Source of the DNA: Candidatus Roizmanbacteria bacterium RIFCSPLOWO2_01_FULL_40_13
GTDB lineage: Bacteria > Patescibacteriota > Microgenomatia > UBA1406 > GWC2-37-13
NCBI GenBank assembly: GCA_001789745.1
Contig: MGAN01000008.1
Location: 28,624 to 66,885, forward strand
Reading direction: 5' to 3'
DNA length: 38,262 nt
The position numbers and the translations under genes are program-made. Below, one piece after another: positions 32,321 to 38,262 of this stretch. How positions within the stretch are numbered: position 1 is the stretch's first letter; each line of letters begins with the position of its first letter. The notes beneath the pieces were generated by a model, which did not search any database, was not told where the DNA came from, and saw only the letters and a list, made by a program, of their open reading frames with translations.

Positions 32321-33349
32321 GGTAATTAATTTTATTTGCTGAATCGATTGCACATTTGCAAAGATCATCGCCAACCTCTCCAGTCCAATTGCTATCCCCG
32401 CACAATCAGGCAAGCCATATTTTAATGCTGTAGTCATCCCTTTGTCAATTGGATGATTAATTTTCTTCATTTTCTTCCTTTTATCCGCTTCTTGCTTGAA
32501 TCTGCTTTGCTGCTGCTTCCAGTCACTTAACTCCGTATAACAATCTCCCAGCTCTACACCTTGGATATAAAATTCAAAGCGTTGGGCTGTTCTGTCGTCC
32601 GGATTTAATTTAGCCAAAGCTGCAAACTCCTTAGGATAATCATAGATCAGAGTCGGAAAACCGCGTGTTCCCAACTTTTGTTCTACTTCAGCGGTATAGA
32701 TCTGTGACCAAATATCCTCATAACTAAAACCGCTGACTCTATATCCTTTTTCTTTGGCCTTATTGATAAAAGTCTTTTTGTCAAATAACTCTTTTTCAGA
32801 AATACCTGCAAATTTTTCAAAAGCCTCCGCTACCGTAAACTTCTCCCATTTACTGAATGAAGTTTGATTTTGAATCGTCACTCTGGCTTGTCCGAAGTCG
32901 CCCCGATCAAATCGTGACTCCCCGGAATGACGCCTTAATGAATTTAAAATAAATTGCAGCAACTCCAAAACTTCTTTTGCCAAATCCAGATAATCGGCGT
33001 TTATTTTGTAAAACTCCAGTATCGTAAATTCAGAAGAATGTAAGCTTGAGCTTGGTTCACTATTCCGAAAAGCTTTTCCCAGATAATAAATATTTCCGAT
33101 TCCCTCAGACAAAAGTCTCTTCATGAATAATTCGGGAGATGGTGTAAGATAAAGTTTTTGTCTTTTATCCAGATACCTATACTCTGTCTCAAACACCTCA
33201 AGATACGACTCGGGAATAAGTGAGGGAGATAAAACAGGCAAATCAACTCTTAAAAATCCCTTTTTCTTCATAAACTTATGCACCGCCTCTTCCACCTGAA
33301 GCAAGACTTTGTAGTGTATTAAATTTTGAGTATTGGATATAATTTTCAT
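32309..33349 (-). CDS. epmA: EpmA/PoxA-like EF-P lysine ligase with repeat-derived insert
   Basis: A 346-residue class II LysRS-like enzyme without the anticodon-binding domain, as expected for EpmA (PoxA/GenX), which attaches (R)-beta-lysine to EF-P. Motif 2 is FRNSEPSSSLHSSEFTILEFYK and motif 3 GIAIGLERLAMIF; QGVELGDCYTEL lies in the active site. Adjacency to efp supports this over a plain lysyl-tRNA synthetase. An insert of about 25 residues after LQFILNSL (RRHSGESRFDRGDFGQARV) is encoded by a GTCATTCC-type repeat and lies before KWEKFTVAEAFEKFAGI. The last three residues come from another palindrome. The lysine aminomutase EpmB is not in the window. Confidence 0.9.
   Translation of the reverse strand: MKIISNTQNLIHYKVLLQVEEAVHKFMKKKGFLRVDLPVLSPSLIPESYLEVFETEYRYLDKRQKLYLTPSPELFMKRLLSEGIGNIYYLGKAFRNSEPSSSLHSSEFTILEFYKINADYLDLAKEVLELLQFILNSLRRHSGESRFDRGDFGQARVTIQNQTSFSKWEKFTVAEAFEKFAGISEKELFDKKTFINKAKEKGYRVSGFSYEDIWSQIYTAEVEQKLGTRGFPTLIYDYPKEFAALAKLNPDDRTAQRFEFYIQGVELGDCYTELSDWKQQQSRFKQEADKRKKMKKINHPIDKGMTTALKYGLPDCAGIAIGLERLAMIFANVQSIQQIKLITVET
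32877..32931 (-). repeat. GTCATTCC...GAGTGAC repeat inside epmA
   Basis: On the coding strand the 55 bases begin GTCATTCCGGGGAGTC and end GCCAGAGTGAC, with GATCGGGGCGACTTCGGAC inside. Ends and composition match the dispersed GTCATCC family, notably 33363-33470 about 430 bases away in the spacer upstream of epmA. It is read without frameshift. Confidence 0.65.
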
Positions 33350-33362
33350 TCAATTCGTGGTT

Positions 33363-33470
33363 GTCATTCCCACAAAAGCGGGCGTCTCTATGACCATTCA
33401 TTCCGGATTCCTGCTTTCACCGTGCCTGACGTGGCTTACGCAGGAACGACTGAAAGACATCATGAATGAC
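33363..33470. repeat. GTCATTCC...GAATGAC palindromic repeat in dnaJ-epmA spacer
   Basis: 108 bases from GTCATTCCCACAAAAGCGGG to CATCATGAATGAC, with a second ATTCATTCCGGATTCCTGC unit and CCTGACGTGGCTTACGCAGG inside. It fills almost all of the 138-base spacer between dnaJ and epmA. Confidence 0.65.
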
Positions 33471-33487
33471 AGATAAAAAAGTGGCAA

Positions 33488-34354
33488 TTATAATTCAGTT
33501 TTTAATTCCTCCAATAATCTTTTTCCTTTCGCAGAAATTCTATCGGGTATATTGATACGAAATACGACATATTGGTCGCCGCGTCTTGAGGAATTGGGAT
33601 AGGGAATGCCTTGTCCGCGAAGCCTGACGGTCGTGCCGGATTGAGTTCCGGGTCTTACTTTCAAACTCACAGGATTGTCTATCGTCTCAACCTCAACCAC
33701 TCCCCCCAATACCGCCAGGGGGTAGGAAATTTCCTTTTCAAAATAAACGTCCTGACCTTCTCTCTTAAAATAAGCATGGGGTCTCACCCTAACCTGCACG
33801 TCAAAATCGGAAAATCTTATTCTGGTGCCGTCGTCAACCCCTGCCGGAATTTTGATATTTTTTCTCTCTCCTTTGATCACCGTAGTTTTTTCAACTCCTT
33901 TTACCGCTTCCCCAAAAGTTAATGCCAGTTCGTAAATATCGCGTCTGATTCTGCTTCTTCCTCTTGAAAAAGGTGACTGAAACCCGAAAAACTGCTCAAA
34001 GATCTCAAAAGGATCGGAAAACCCGCCAAAATCAAAACCGTCAAATCCGCCTTCTTGTCCGCCGAAGTTAGTATAGACTCTGAACGGGCCCTGTTGGTAA
34101 TATTGTCCTGCCGTCGGTCCTGCTCCGGCTGCTCCTCCCCTAAAGGCTTCTTCGCCGTACTGGTCATAGACCTCTTTTTTTTTGGGATCCGCCAACACCT
34201 CAAAGGCTTTATTGATCTCTTTGAATTTTTTTTCGGCTTCGGAAGAATTGTTGCGGTCGGGATGCCATTTGAGAGCCTGTTTGCGGTAGGCGGATTTTAT
34301 CTCTGCCTCTGTTGCATTTTTAGATATTCCCAGAATCTCATAATAATCAACCAT
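33488..34354 (-). CDS. dnaJ: DnaJ-family co-chaperone without zinc finger
   Basis: A J-domain co-chaperone that stimulates DnaK ATPase. From the ATG at 34354 (a TTG at 34369 adds five unconserved residues) it has 288 residues: J domain [18 protein letters not shown] with the HPDR tripeptide (about 32-35), a Gly/Phe-rich stretch ([24 protein letters not shown]) and a C-terminal substrate-binding domain ([21 protein letters not shown]). No CxxCxGxG zinc repeats are present, so it is a class B (CbpA-like) protein even though it stands directly after dnaK, where class A DnaJ is usual. Confidence 0.92.
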   Translation of the reverse strand: MVDYYEILGISKNATEAEIKSAYRKQALKWHPDRNNSSEAEKKFKEINKAFEVLADPKKKEVYDQYGEEAFRGGAAGAGPTAGQYYQQGPFRVYTNFGGQEGGFDGFDFGGFSDPFEIFEQFFGFQSPFSRGRSRIRRDIYELALTFGEAVKGVEKTTVIKGERKNIKIPAGVDDGTRIRFSDFDVQVRVRPHAYFKREGQDVYFEKEISYPLAVLGGVVEVETIDNPVSLKVRPGTQSGTTVRLRGQGIPYPNSSRRGDQYVVFRINIPDRISAKGKRLLEELKTEL

Positions 34355-34372
34355 ACCAAAAAATCTCAAAAC

Positions 34373-34471
34373 TCAAATTTTAAATATCAAATCCAAATCT
34401 AAAATATAAAAACTTTTCAAGATTTAAGGATTTGAGTTTTGGTTTTGAGCTTTGAGATTTGATATTTGAGA
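34373..34471. repeat. AT-rich spacer repeat between dnaK and dnaJ
   Basis: Short units AAATATCAAATCCAAATC on the left and GATTTAAGGATTTGAG, GATTTGATATTTGAG on the right are complementary, giving a long AT-rich fold. Same style as the other low-complexity spacers. Nothing else is recognisable. Confidence 0.5.
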
Positions 34472-36370
34472 TTAGCTCACAACCTCTCCTTCTTCCACAT
34501 CTTTTTTGCTCTTACCCTTTTTTTCTTTTTCCTCTTTTTTGCTTTCTTCTGCCTTCTTATTGTCTTCGGCTGCTTTTTGACCCTGATACATAGTCTGGCC
34601 TATTTTTGTCAGCTCATCGGAAAGCGATTTTGTCAATGCTTCTATTTCTTCTTTTGTTCCTTTGTCCAGCTTATCCTTTAACTCTTTGATCTTTTTCTCT
34701 ACCGACTCTTTGACATCTTTGGGAGCTTTGTCTCCTGCGTCTTTCAAAGATTTCTCGGCCGTATAGACCATGTTGTCGGCCTTGTTTTTGGTTTCGATCT
34801 TTTCTTTTTCTTTCTGATCTTCACTCGCATGCTTTTCCGCTTCTTGCTTCATCTTTTCGATTTCCTCTTTGTCAATACCTGTTGAACCGGTAATCTTGAT
34901 TTCCTGTGATTTACCGGTGGCTTTGTCTTTGGCAGTCACGGTCAGGATACCGTTTGCATCAAGGTCAAAAGATACCTCTATCTGGGGCATGCCTCTGGGA
35001 ACAGGAGGAATGCCGTCTAAAATAAATCTGCCTAAAGATTTATTGTCCTTGGCTAATGGTCTTTCGCCCTGCAGGACGTGTATTTCAACCTGTGTTTGAT
35101 TGTCTCCGGCGGTAGAGAAAACTTCGGATTTTGAAGTGGGAACCGTCGTATTTCTTTGAATCAGAGGCGTCATCACGCCACCCAAAGTTTCAACCCCCAA
35201 TGTTAAGGGGGTAACGTCCAGCAAAACTACATCTTTTGTCTCACCCGTCAATACTCCCGCCTGAACTGCTGCACCAATCGCTACTACCTCATCTGGGTTT
35301 ACTGATCGGTTCGGGTCTTTGCCGAAAAATTTCTTTACTGTCTCCAGTACCTTTGGCATTCGCGTCATTCCTCCAACCATTACAACTTCGTCAATTTTAT
35401 CTGTTGTAACTTTGGCGTCCTTAAGACACTTTTTAACGGGATCAAGACTTTTCTCAATCAAGTCACCAACCAGTGATTCGAGTTTGGCTCTGGTTAATTT
35501 CATTACCAGATGCAGGGGTTGGCCTTCTCTCACTGTGATAAATGGTAAATTGATATCTGTCTCCAGCGACGTTGAGAGTTCGATCTTGGCTTTTTCGGCA
35601 GCGTCGCGCAAGCGTTGCAGAGCTTGAGAGTCTTTTCTCAAATCAATGTTGTTTTCTTTGCTAAACTCGTCTGCAATATGATCCAATATAACTTTGTCAA
35701 AGTCGTCACCCCCAAGATGCGTGTCACCGTTGGTGGCTTTTACCTGAAAGACTCCTTCACCCAGCTCCAAAACGGTAATGTCAAAAGTCCCGCCACCCAG
35801 GTCATATACTGCGATCGTGTGGGTGTGTTTTTTATCCAGACCATAAGCTAAAGCTGCAGCTGTTGGCTCATTTAGAATTCTTACCACTTCAAGTCCTGCG
35901 ATCTCACCGGCTTGCTTGGTCGCCTGTCTTTGTGAATCGTCAAAATATGCAGGAACCGTCACAACTGCTTTCTCTACCTTCTCGCCTAGGTATGCTTCAG
36001 CGTCTGCTTTTGCTTTGTTTAAGATCATTGCGGAGATCTCCTCAGGCGTATATGTCTTGTCTTCAACCTCAACTACGACTTTGCCTTCTTTTCCTTCTTT
36101 GATGGCATAAGTCAGCCATTTTTTGTCGAATTGAACCGATTCGTCATCATAGCGTCTGCCCATCAGTCTTTTGATCGAAAAAATTGTTCTTTTGGGATTT
36201 ATCACCATCTGACGCTTGGCTACATCTCCGACTATCCGCTTTACCGGATCCACAACCGAAGGAATGACATTTCTTCCCTCCTGCGAATGAATAACTTTGG
36301 GTTTGCCGCCCTCCATCACAGCCACACACGAATTTGTTGTCCCCAAGTCTATACCTATAATTTTTGCCAT
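34472..36370 (-). CDS. dnaK: Chaperone DnaK (Hsp70)
   Basis: The 632-residue protein is a full-length Hsp70. The ATPase domain begins [19 protein letters not shown] and contains [36 protein letters not shown] and [11 protein letters not shown]. The conserved linker [19 protein letters not shown] leads to the substrate-binding domain with the [15 protein letters not shown] segment and a charged helical lid. The C-terminus is a Lys/Glu-rich tail ([22 protein letters not shown]) without the EEVD-like end, as normal for bacteria. It is flanked by grpE and dnaJ; the 264-base spacer to grpE has no CIRCE site, so heat control may depend on read-through from hrcA. Confidence 0.98.
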   Translation of the reverse strand: MAKIIGIDLGTTNSCVAVMEGGKPKVIHSQEGRNVIPSVVDPVKRIVGDVAKRQMVINPKRTIFSIKRLMGRRYDDESVQFDKKWLTYAIKEGKEGKVVVEVEDKTYTPEEISAMILNKAKADAEAYLGEKVEKAVVTVPAYFDDSQRQATKQAGEIAGLEVVRILNEPTAAALAYGLDKKHTHTIAVYDLGGGTFDITVLELGEGVFQVKATNGDTHLGGDDFDKVILDHIADEFSKENNIDLRKDSQALQRLRDAAEKAKIELSTSLETDINLPFITVREGQPLHLVMKLTRAKLESLVGDLIEKSLDPVKKCLKDAKVTTDKIDEVVMVGGMTRMPKVLETVKKFFGKDPNRSVNPDEVVAIGAAVQAGVLTGETKDVVLLDVTPLTLGVETLGGVMTPLIQRNTTVPTSKSEVFSTAGDNQTQVEIHVLQGERPLAKDNKSLGRFILDGIPPVPRGMPQIEVSFDLDANGILTVTAKDKATGKSQEIKITGSTGIDKEEIEKMKQEAEKHASEDQKEKEKIETKNKADNMVYTAEKSLKDAGDKAPKDVKESVEKKIKELKDKLDKGTKEEIEALTKSLSDELTKIGQTMYQGQKAAEDNKKAEESKKEEKEKKGKSKKDVEEGEVVS

Positions 36371-36410
36371 AAGAATAAAATTAAATTTATAATAATTTTT
36401 AAAAAATACT

Positions 36411-36480
36411 AAATTCGATTATCGGAATCCCCGCTTCGCTCTTCGAGCTTCGGGGGGGCAAACCGAAATAAATTCGAATT
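36411..36480. repeat. Palindromic repeat with GC-rich hairpin upstream of dnaK
   Basis: A GC hairpin (about 36429-36455: CCCCG, GCTC, loop TTC, GAGC, CGGGG) is enclosed by outer arms AAATTCG...CGG and CCG...ATTCGAATT. The outer arms make the whole about 70 bases long. There is no U-tract on either strand, so it is not a canonical terminator, though it could limit read-through from grpE into dnaK. Confidence 0.5.
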
Positions 36481-36502
36481 TTTTAAATTCAAAAATTTAG
36501 AC

Positions 36503-36552
36503 AACCAACTCTTTAATCCTCTCCTTATGAAAGGAGGGGAAAAAGGGGAGGA
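36503..36552. repeat. AACCA...AGGGGAGGA palindromic repeat, copy 3
   Basis: CAACCAACTCTTTAATCCTC, then TCCTTATGAAAGGAGGGG and AAAAAGGGGAGGA. Third member of the family at 9962-10010 and 24425-24470; the left arm is the most diverged. Confidence 0.6.
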
Positions 36553-36634
36553 TAGATTTTTCAAATTTCGAAACTCAGAATTATATTTTAAATTCTAATT
36601 TTAGAATACTCAAATTTATTGTTAATTTTGAATT

Positions 36635-37162
36635 TTAATTATTTGAATTGGTTGCGGATTTACTAATTGGTTCTTCGGTTTTTTTTGAAACACGTACCTG
36701 CGCGACTCTCAAAATTTTACCCTTAAATTTATAACACTTCCTTAATACCTCAACAATTTTATTGTCTTCCTTTCCTTCAACAACTTCTATCGCTTCTGCA
36801 AAATGCGGGTCAAATTCTTTGCCCGCAAGCAGTATTTCTTCGACTTCTTCGTCTTTTAACACCTGTTTCAATTTGTCGAATATTAATTTAAGTCCCGGAT
36901 CTTTTATAAAAATTTCTGCCTTCTCCAAATCGTCCAAAATTGGCAGAATTCTTTCCAAAAGCCCTCTGTTTGCATTTTGTTTAAGTGCGTCTTTTTCCTG
37001 AATTACTCTTTTTTCATAATTCTGATAATCAGCCAATGCCCGCAAAAATTTATTTTTGAAATCTTGTGCCGTTTTTTCTTGCTTTTTTAATTCTAACTTC
37101 AGTCTGCTTAATTCTGTGTCTTTTTTATCGGAAGAATTCTTATCTTTATATTTTAACTTCAT
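36635..37162 (-). CDS. grpE: Nucleotide exchange factor GrpE
   Basis: GrpE releases ADP from DnaK. The 175-residue protein has the expected long N-terminal coiled coil (ELSRLKLELKKQEKTAQDFKNKFLRALADYQNYEKR), the ILPILDDLEKAE segment and the C-terminal beta domain with AGKEFDPHFAEAIEVVEG and KCYKFKGKILRVAQVRVSK. The usual final V-V-x-V-S-K pattern is present, followed by a 17-residue tail. It lies between hrcA and dnaK, the classic HrcA-regulon order. Confidence 0.95.
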   Translation of the reverse strand: MKLKYKDKNSSDKKDTELSRLKLELKKQEKTAQDFKNKFLRALADYQNYEKRVIQEKDALKQNANRGLLERILPILDDLEKAEIFIKDPGLKLIFDKLKQVLKDEEVEEILLAGKEFDPHFAEAIEVVEGKEDNKIVEVLRKCYKFKGKILRVAQVRVSKKTEEPISKSATNSNN

Positions 37163-37198
37163 TTTATTGGAAATTGGTTGTTGAAAATTGAAAATTTA

Positions 37199-37939
37199 TT
37201 ATAGTCCCTGTTCTATGATAATCTCACCCAAAAGATGAGAAATATATTTTATCTGCGGACTCAGTTCATCATAGTACATCCTCTTAGGACCTACAACACC
37301 GATTATCCCTTTGATTTTATTGCCCTCAAACTCACCAAATATGCATCCGCATGACTCGAACATCGGATCTTTAAAATCCTCCTCGCCCAATAAATAGAGA
37401 ATGTCATCGTCAAAATTAAAAAATCTGTCCAGGATTCTTTCCCAGTAATTTTGCTGATCAAGCAGGGTGAAAAAATTTCTTGTTAAACCCATGTCGTAAA
37501 ATTCCGGTTTGCCTAAAAGGTTGGCAAATCCGGAGTAATAAATGTCGCCTAAGTTGGTAGTTGATAAAGAAAGAAGCCCCGTTTTTTGAGCTAAAACTTT
37601 TGTAGCTTGTTGAAGTAACTTATGAGATTCAGTCCTTTCATCCCAGATGCTATTTTTGAATGATACTTCATCTGTAGTGGAGAGATCTTTAGCCTTCATT
37701 AAATGTTTGATATAAAATCTAAATCCCTTAGCCGACGGCACTCTGCCGGAGGAAAAGTGTGTCTTTTTTAGGTATGCTTTTTTCGCCAACAACACCATCT
37801 CATTTCTGACGGTAGCAGGCGATACTCCAAGTTTATATTTTTTTTCCAAAATTTCCGAACCCACAGGTTCACCCGATTCGGTATACTCCTGTATGATAGC
37901 TCTTAAGATGTCAACTTGGCGCGGTGTCAAATCATCCAT
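37199..37939 (-). CDS. hrcA: Heat-inducible transcription repressor HrcA
   Basis: HrcA represses heat-shock genes by binding CIRCE. The 246-residue product has the N-terminal winged helix (LTPRQVDILRAIIQEYTESGEPVGSE, then GVSPATVRNEMVLL) and SGRVPSAKGFRFYI, both family signatures; the C-terminal GAF-like half ends with GIIGVVGPKRMYYDELSPQIKYISHLLGE. It is about 100 residues shorter than Bacillus HrcA, mostly in the middle. The ATG at 37939 is preceded by GGAAGGAAC, a good Shine-Dalgarno site and one of few in the window. An upstream start at 38017 would lie in the promoter -35 box and was rejected. Confidence 0.93.
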   Translation of the reverse strand: MDDLTPRQVDILRAIIQEYTESGEPVGSEILEKKYKLGVSPATVRNEMVLLAKKAYLKKTHFSSGRVPSAKGFRFYIKHLMKAKDLSTTDEVSFKNSIWDERTESHKLLQQATKVLAQKTGLLSLSTTNLGDIYYSGFANLLGKPEFYDMGLTRNFFTLLDQQNYWERILDRFFNFDDDILYLLGEEDFKDPMFESCGCIFGEFEGNKIKGIIGVVGPKRMYYDELSPQIKYISHLLGEIIIEQGL

Positions 37940-37980
37940 AATCTGTTCCTTCCCAGACTGATATATATTATTTGAGAGAA

Positions 37981-38007
37981 TTAGCAATAATATATCAACT
38001 CTGCTAA
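37981..38007. promoter_or_regulatory. Diverged CIRCE-like operator of hrcA
   Basis: TTAGCA and TGCTAA are 15 bases apart, giving 27 bases in all. This is exactly the outer frame of CIRCE (TTAGCACTC-N9-GAGTGCTAA), but the inner triplets are ATA and CTC instead of CTC and GAG. It overlaps the -10 box and most of the spacer of the hrcA promoter, the right place for autorepression. Confidence 0.6.
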
Positions 38008-38017
38008 CAAATGTCAA
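37989..38017 (-). promoter_or_regulatory. Promoter of hrcA
   Basis: On the minus strand a consensus -35 TTGACA (38017-38012) and -10 TATATT (37994-37989) are 17 bases apart. The transcript would begin near 37982 with a leader of about 43 bases that includes a Shine-Dalgarno site. The CIRCE-like operator lies within it. Probably drives hrcA-grpE and perhaps dnaK-dnaJ. Confidence 0.8.
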
Positions 38018-38177
38018 TACCTAATTGAAGACGGGTCATTAATTCACCTTCCCTCGAGCGAATTAATAGGCGAGGGATCTCATAACTCCCTTGATCCTTC
38101 GACCCTCCCGCCTTTGGCGGGATCGCTTAGGGTGAACGTAGGAATTTATATCCCGCGTTCAAATAATTACAATACTG

Positions 38178-38262
38178 ATATAGTCAACGCAAAACAAAAT
38201 GACCGGTTTTGATAAATGTCATGCTGAACTTGTTTCAGCATCTATACCCCCTCTTAGTTGAT
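38178..38262 (+). repeat. Second copy of the composite repeat at the window edge
   Basis: These 85 bases match 22793-22877 with two mismatches: a GCAAAACAAAATGACCGG segment, the TGTCATGCTGAAC left arm and the first 20 bases of a two-hairpin TATACCC element. The element continues beyond the window. The rest of the spacer (38018-38177) holds an ATTAATTC/GAATTAAT inverted repeat and a CCCGCCTTTGGCGGG hairpin but no gene. Confidence 0.75.

Noticed and set aside
36131-36412. Plus-strand frame opposite the dnaK start
   Set aside because: Shadow of dnaK; no independent signal or promoter.
36411-36480. GC hairpin upstream of dnaK as an intrinsic terminator
   Set aside because: No U-tract on either strand and the hairpin is enclosed by further inverted arms, so it was called a repeat.
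37940-38017. Upstream in-frame extension of hrcA
   Set aside because: The extension covers the hrcA promoter and CIRCE-like operator, and a good Shine-Dalgarno site precedes the ATG at 37939.
11898-38262. CRISPR array or integron attC sites as an explanation of the repeats
   Set aside because: Copies are dispersed over kilobases without regular spacers, no cas or integrase gene is seen, and the TCAACTAA arms do not form the attC core pattern with a gene-cassette layout.
1-38262. Use of TGA as a sense codon
   Set aside because: Several genes (tuf, miaB, the CofE-like gene) end in TGA at the expected C-terminus and none reads through it.

Overview
The window looks like chromosomal DNA of a Candidate Phyla Radiation (Patescibacteria) bacterium, most probably of the Microgenomates type. 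This is inference from gene content, short protein lengths, AT-rich DNA, few Shine-Dalgarno sites and many dispersed palindromes; no 16S rRNA is present. TGA is used as stop (for example tuf, miaB, the CofE-like gene), so the code is standard and not the TGA=Gly code of Gracilibacteria/Absconditabacteria. No tRNA, rRNA, CRISPR array, transposase or prophage gene was seen.

Layout. (1) 1-6837, minus strand: tuf, rpsJ, then rplC-rplD-rplW-rplB-rplV-rpsC-rplP-rpmC-rpsQ-rplN-rplX (cut by the window edge). rpsS (S19) is absent from its usual place between rplB and rplV. A strong promoter and a terminator/antiterminator-type leader sit between rpsJ and rplC. (2) 6935-9913, plus: a UvrD-type helicase with a C-terminal RecB-like nuclease and Fe-S cysteines, divergent from tuf. 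(3) 10124-18278, plus: GT2 and GT39-like membrane glycosyltransferases, a CofE-like ligase, glyA, a small membrane protein, a WecA/TagO-like transferase and a MiaB lacking its TRAM domain. (4) 18301-20850, minus: M1 aminopeptidase. (5) 20901-26689, plus: envelope-sugar genes rmlB, rmlD, ugd, a UDP-xylose synthase and a DPM1-GtrA fusion. (6) 26690-30888: PEGA/SH3 protein (minus), an M20 peptidase remnant, argS and radA (plus). (7) 30926-37939, minus: RodZ-like protein, EF-P and its EpmA-like modifier, and the heat-shock set dnaJ, dnaK, grpE, hrcA with a CIRCE-like operator.

The genes form three functional groups: translation (ribosomal proteins, EF-Tu, EF-P/EpmA, ArgRS, MiaB), envelope polysaccharide synthesis (nucleotide-sugar enzymes, polyprenol transferases, membrane glycosyltransferases) and protein quality control (HrcA regulon, aminopeptidase).

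The most unusual signal is the repeat population. At least five families of dispersed palindromes fill the spacers, and several lie inside housekeeping genes without breaking the frame: the GRGLDG-coding element in both pepN and argS, GTCATCC-type elements in miaB and epmA, a two-hairpin TATACCC element forming the C-terminus of the UDP-xylose synthase, and an AT-rich spacer repeat forming the tail of L22. The two-hairpin element (four complete copies of 103-105 bp plus one at the window edge) always lies between co-directional genes in the same orientation relative to transcription. The other main observations are the rplC leader and the many genes with a -10 box only 5-9 bases before ATG, suggesting leaderless mRNAs.
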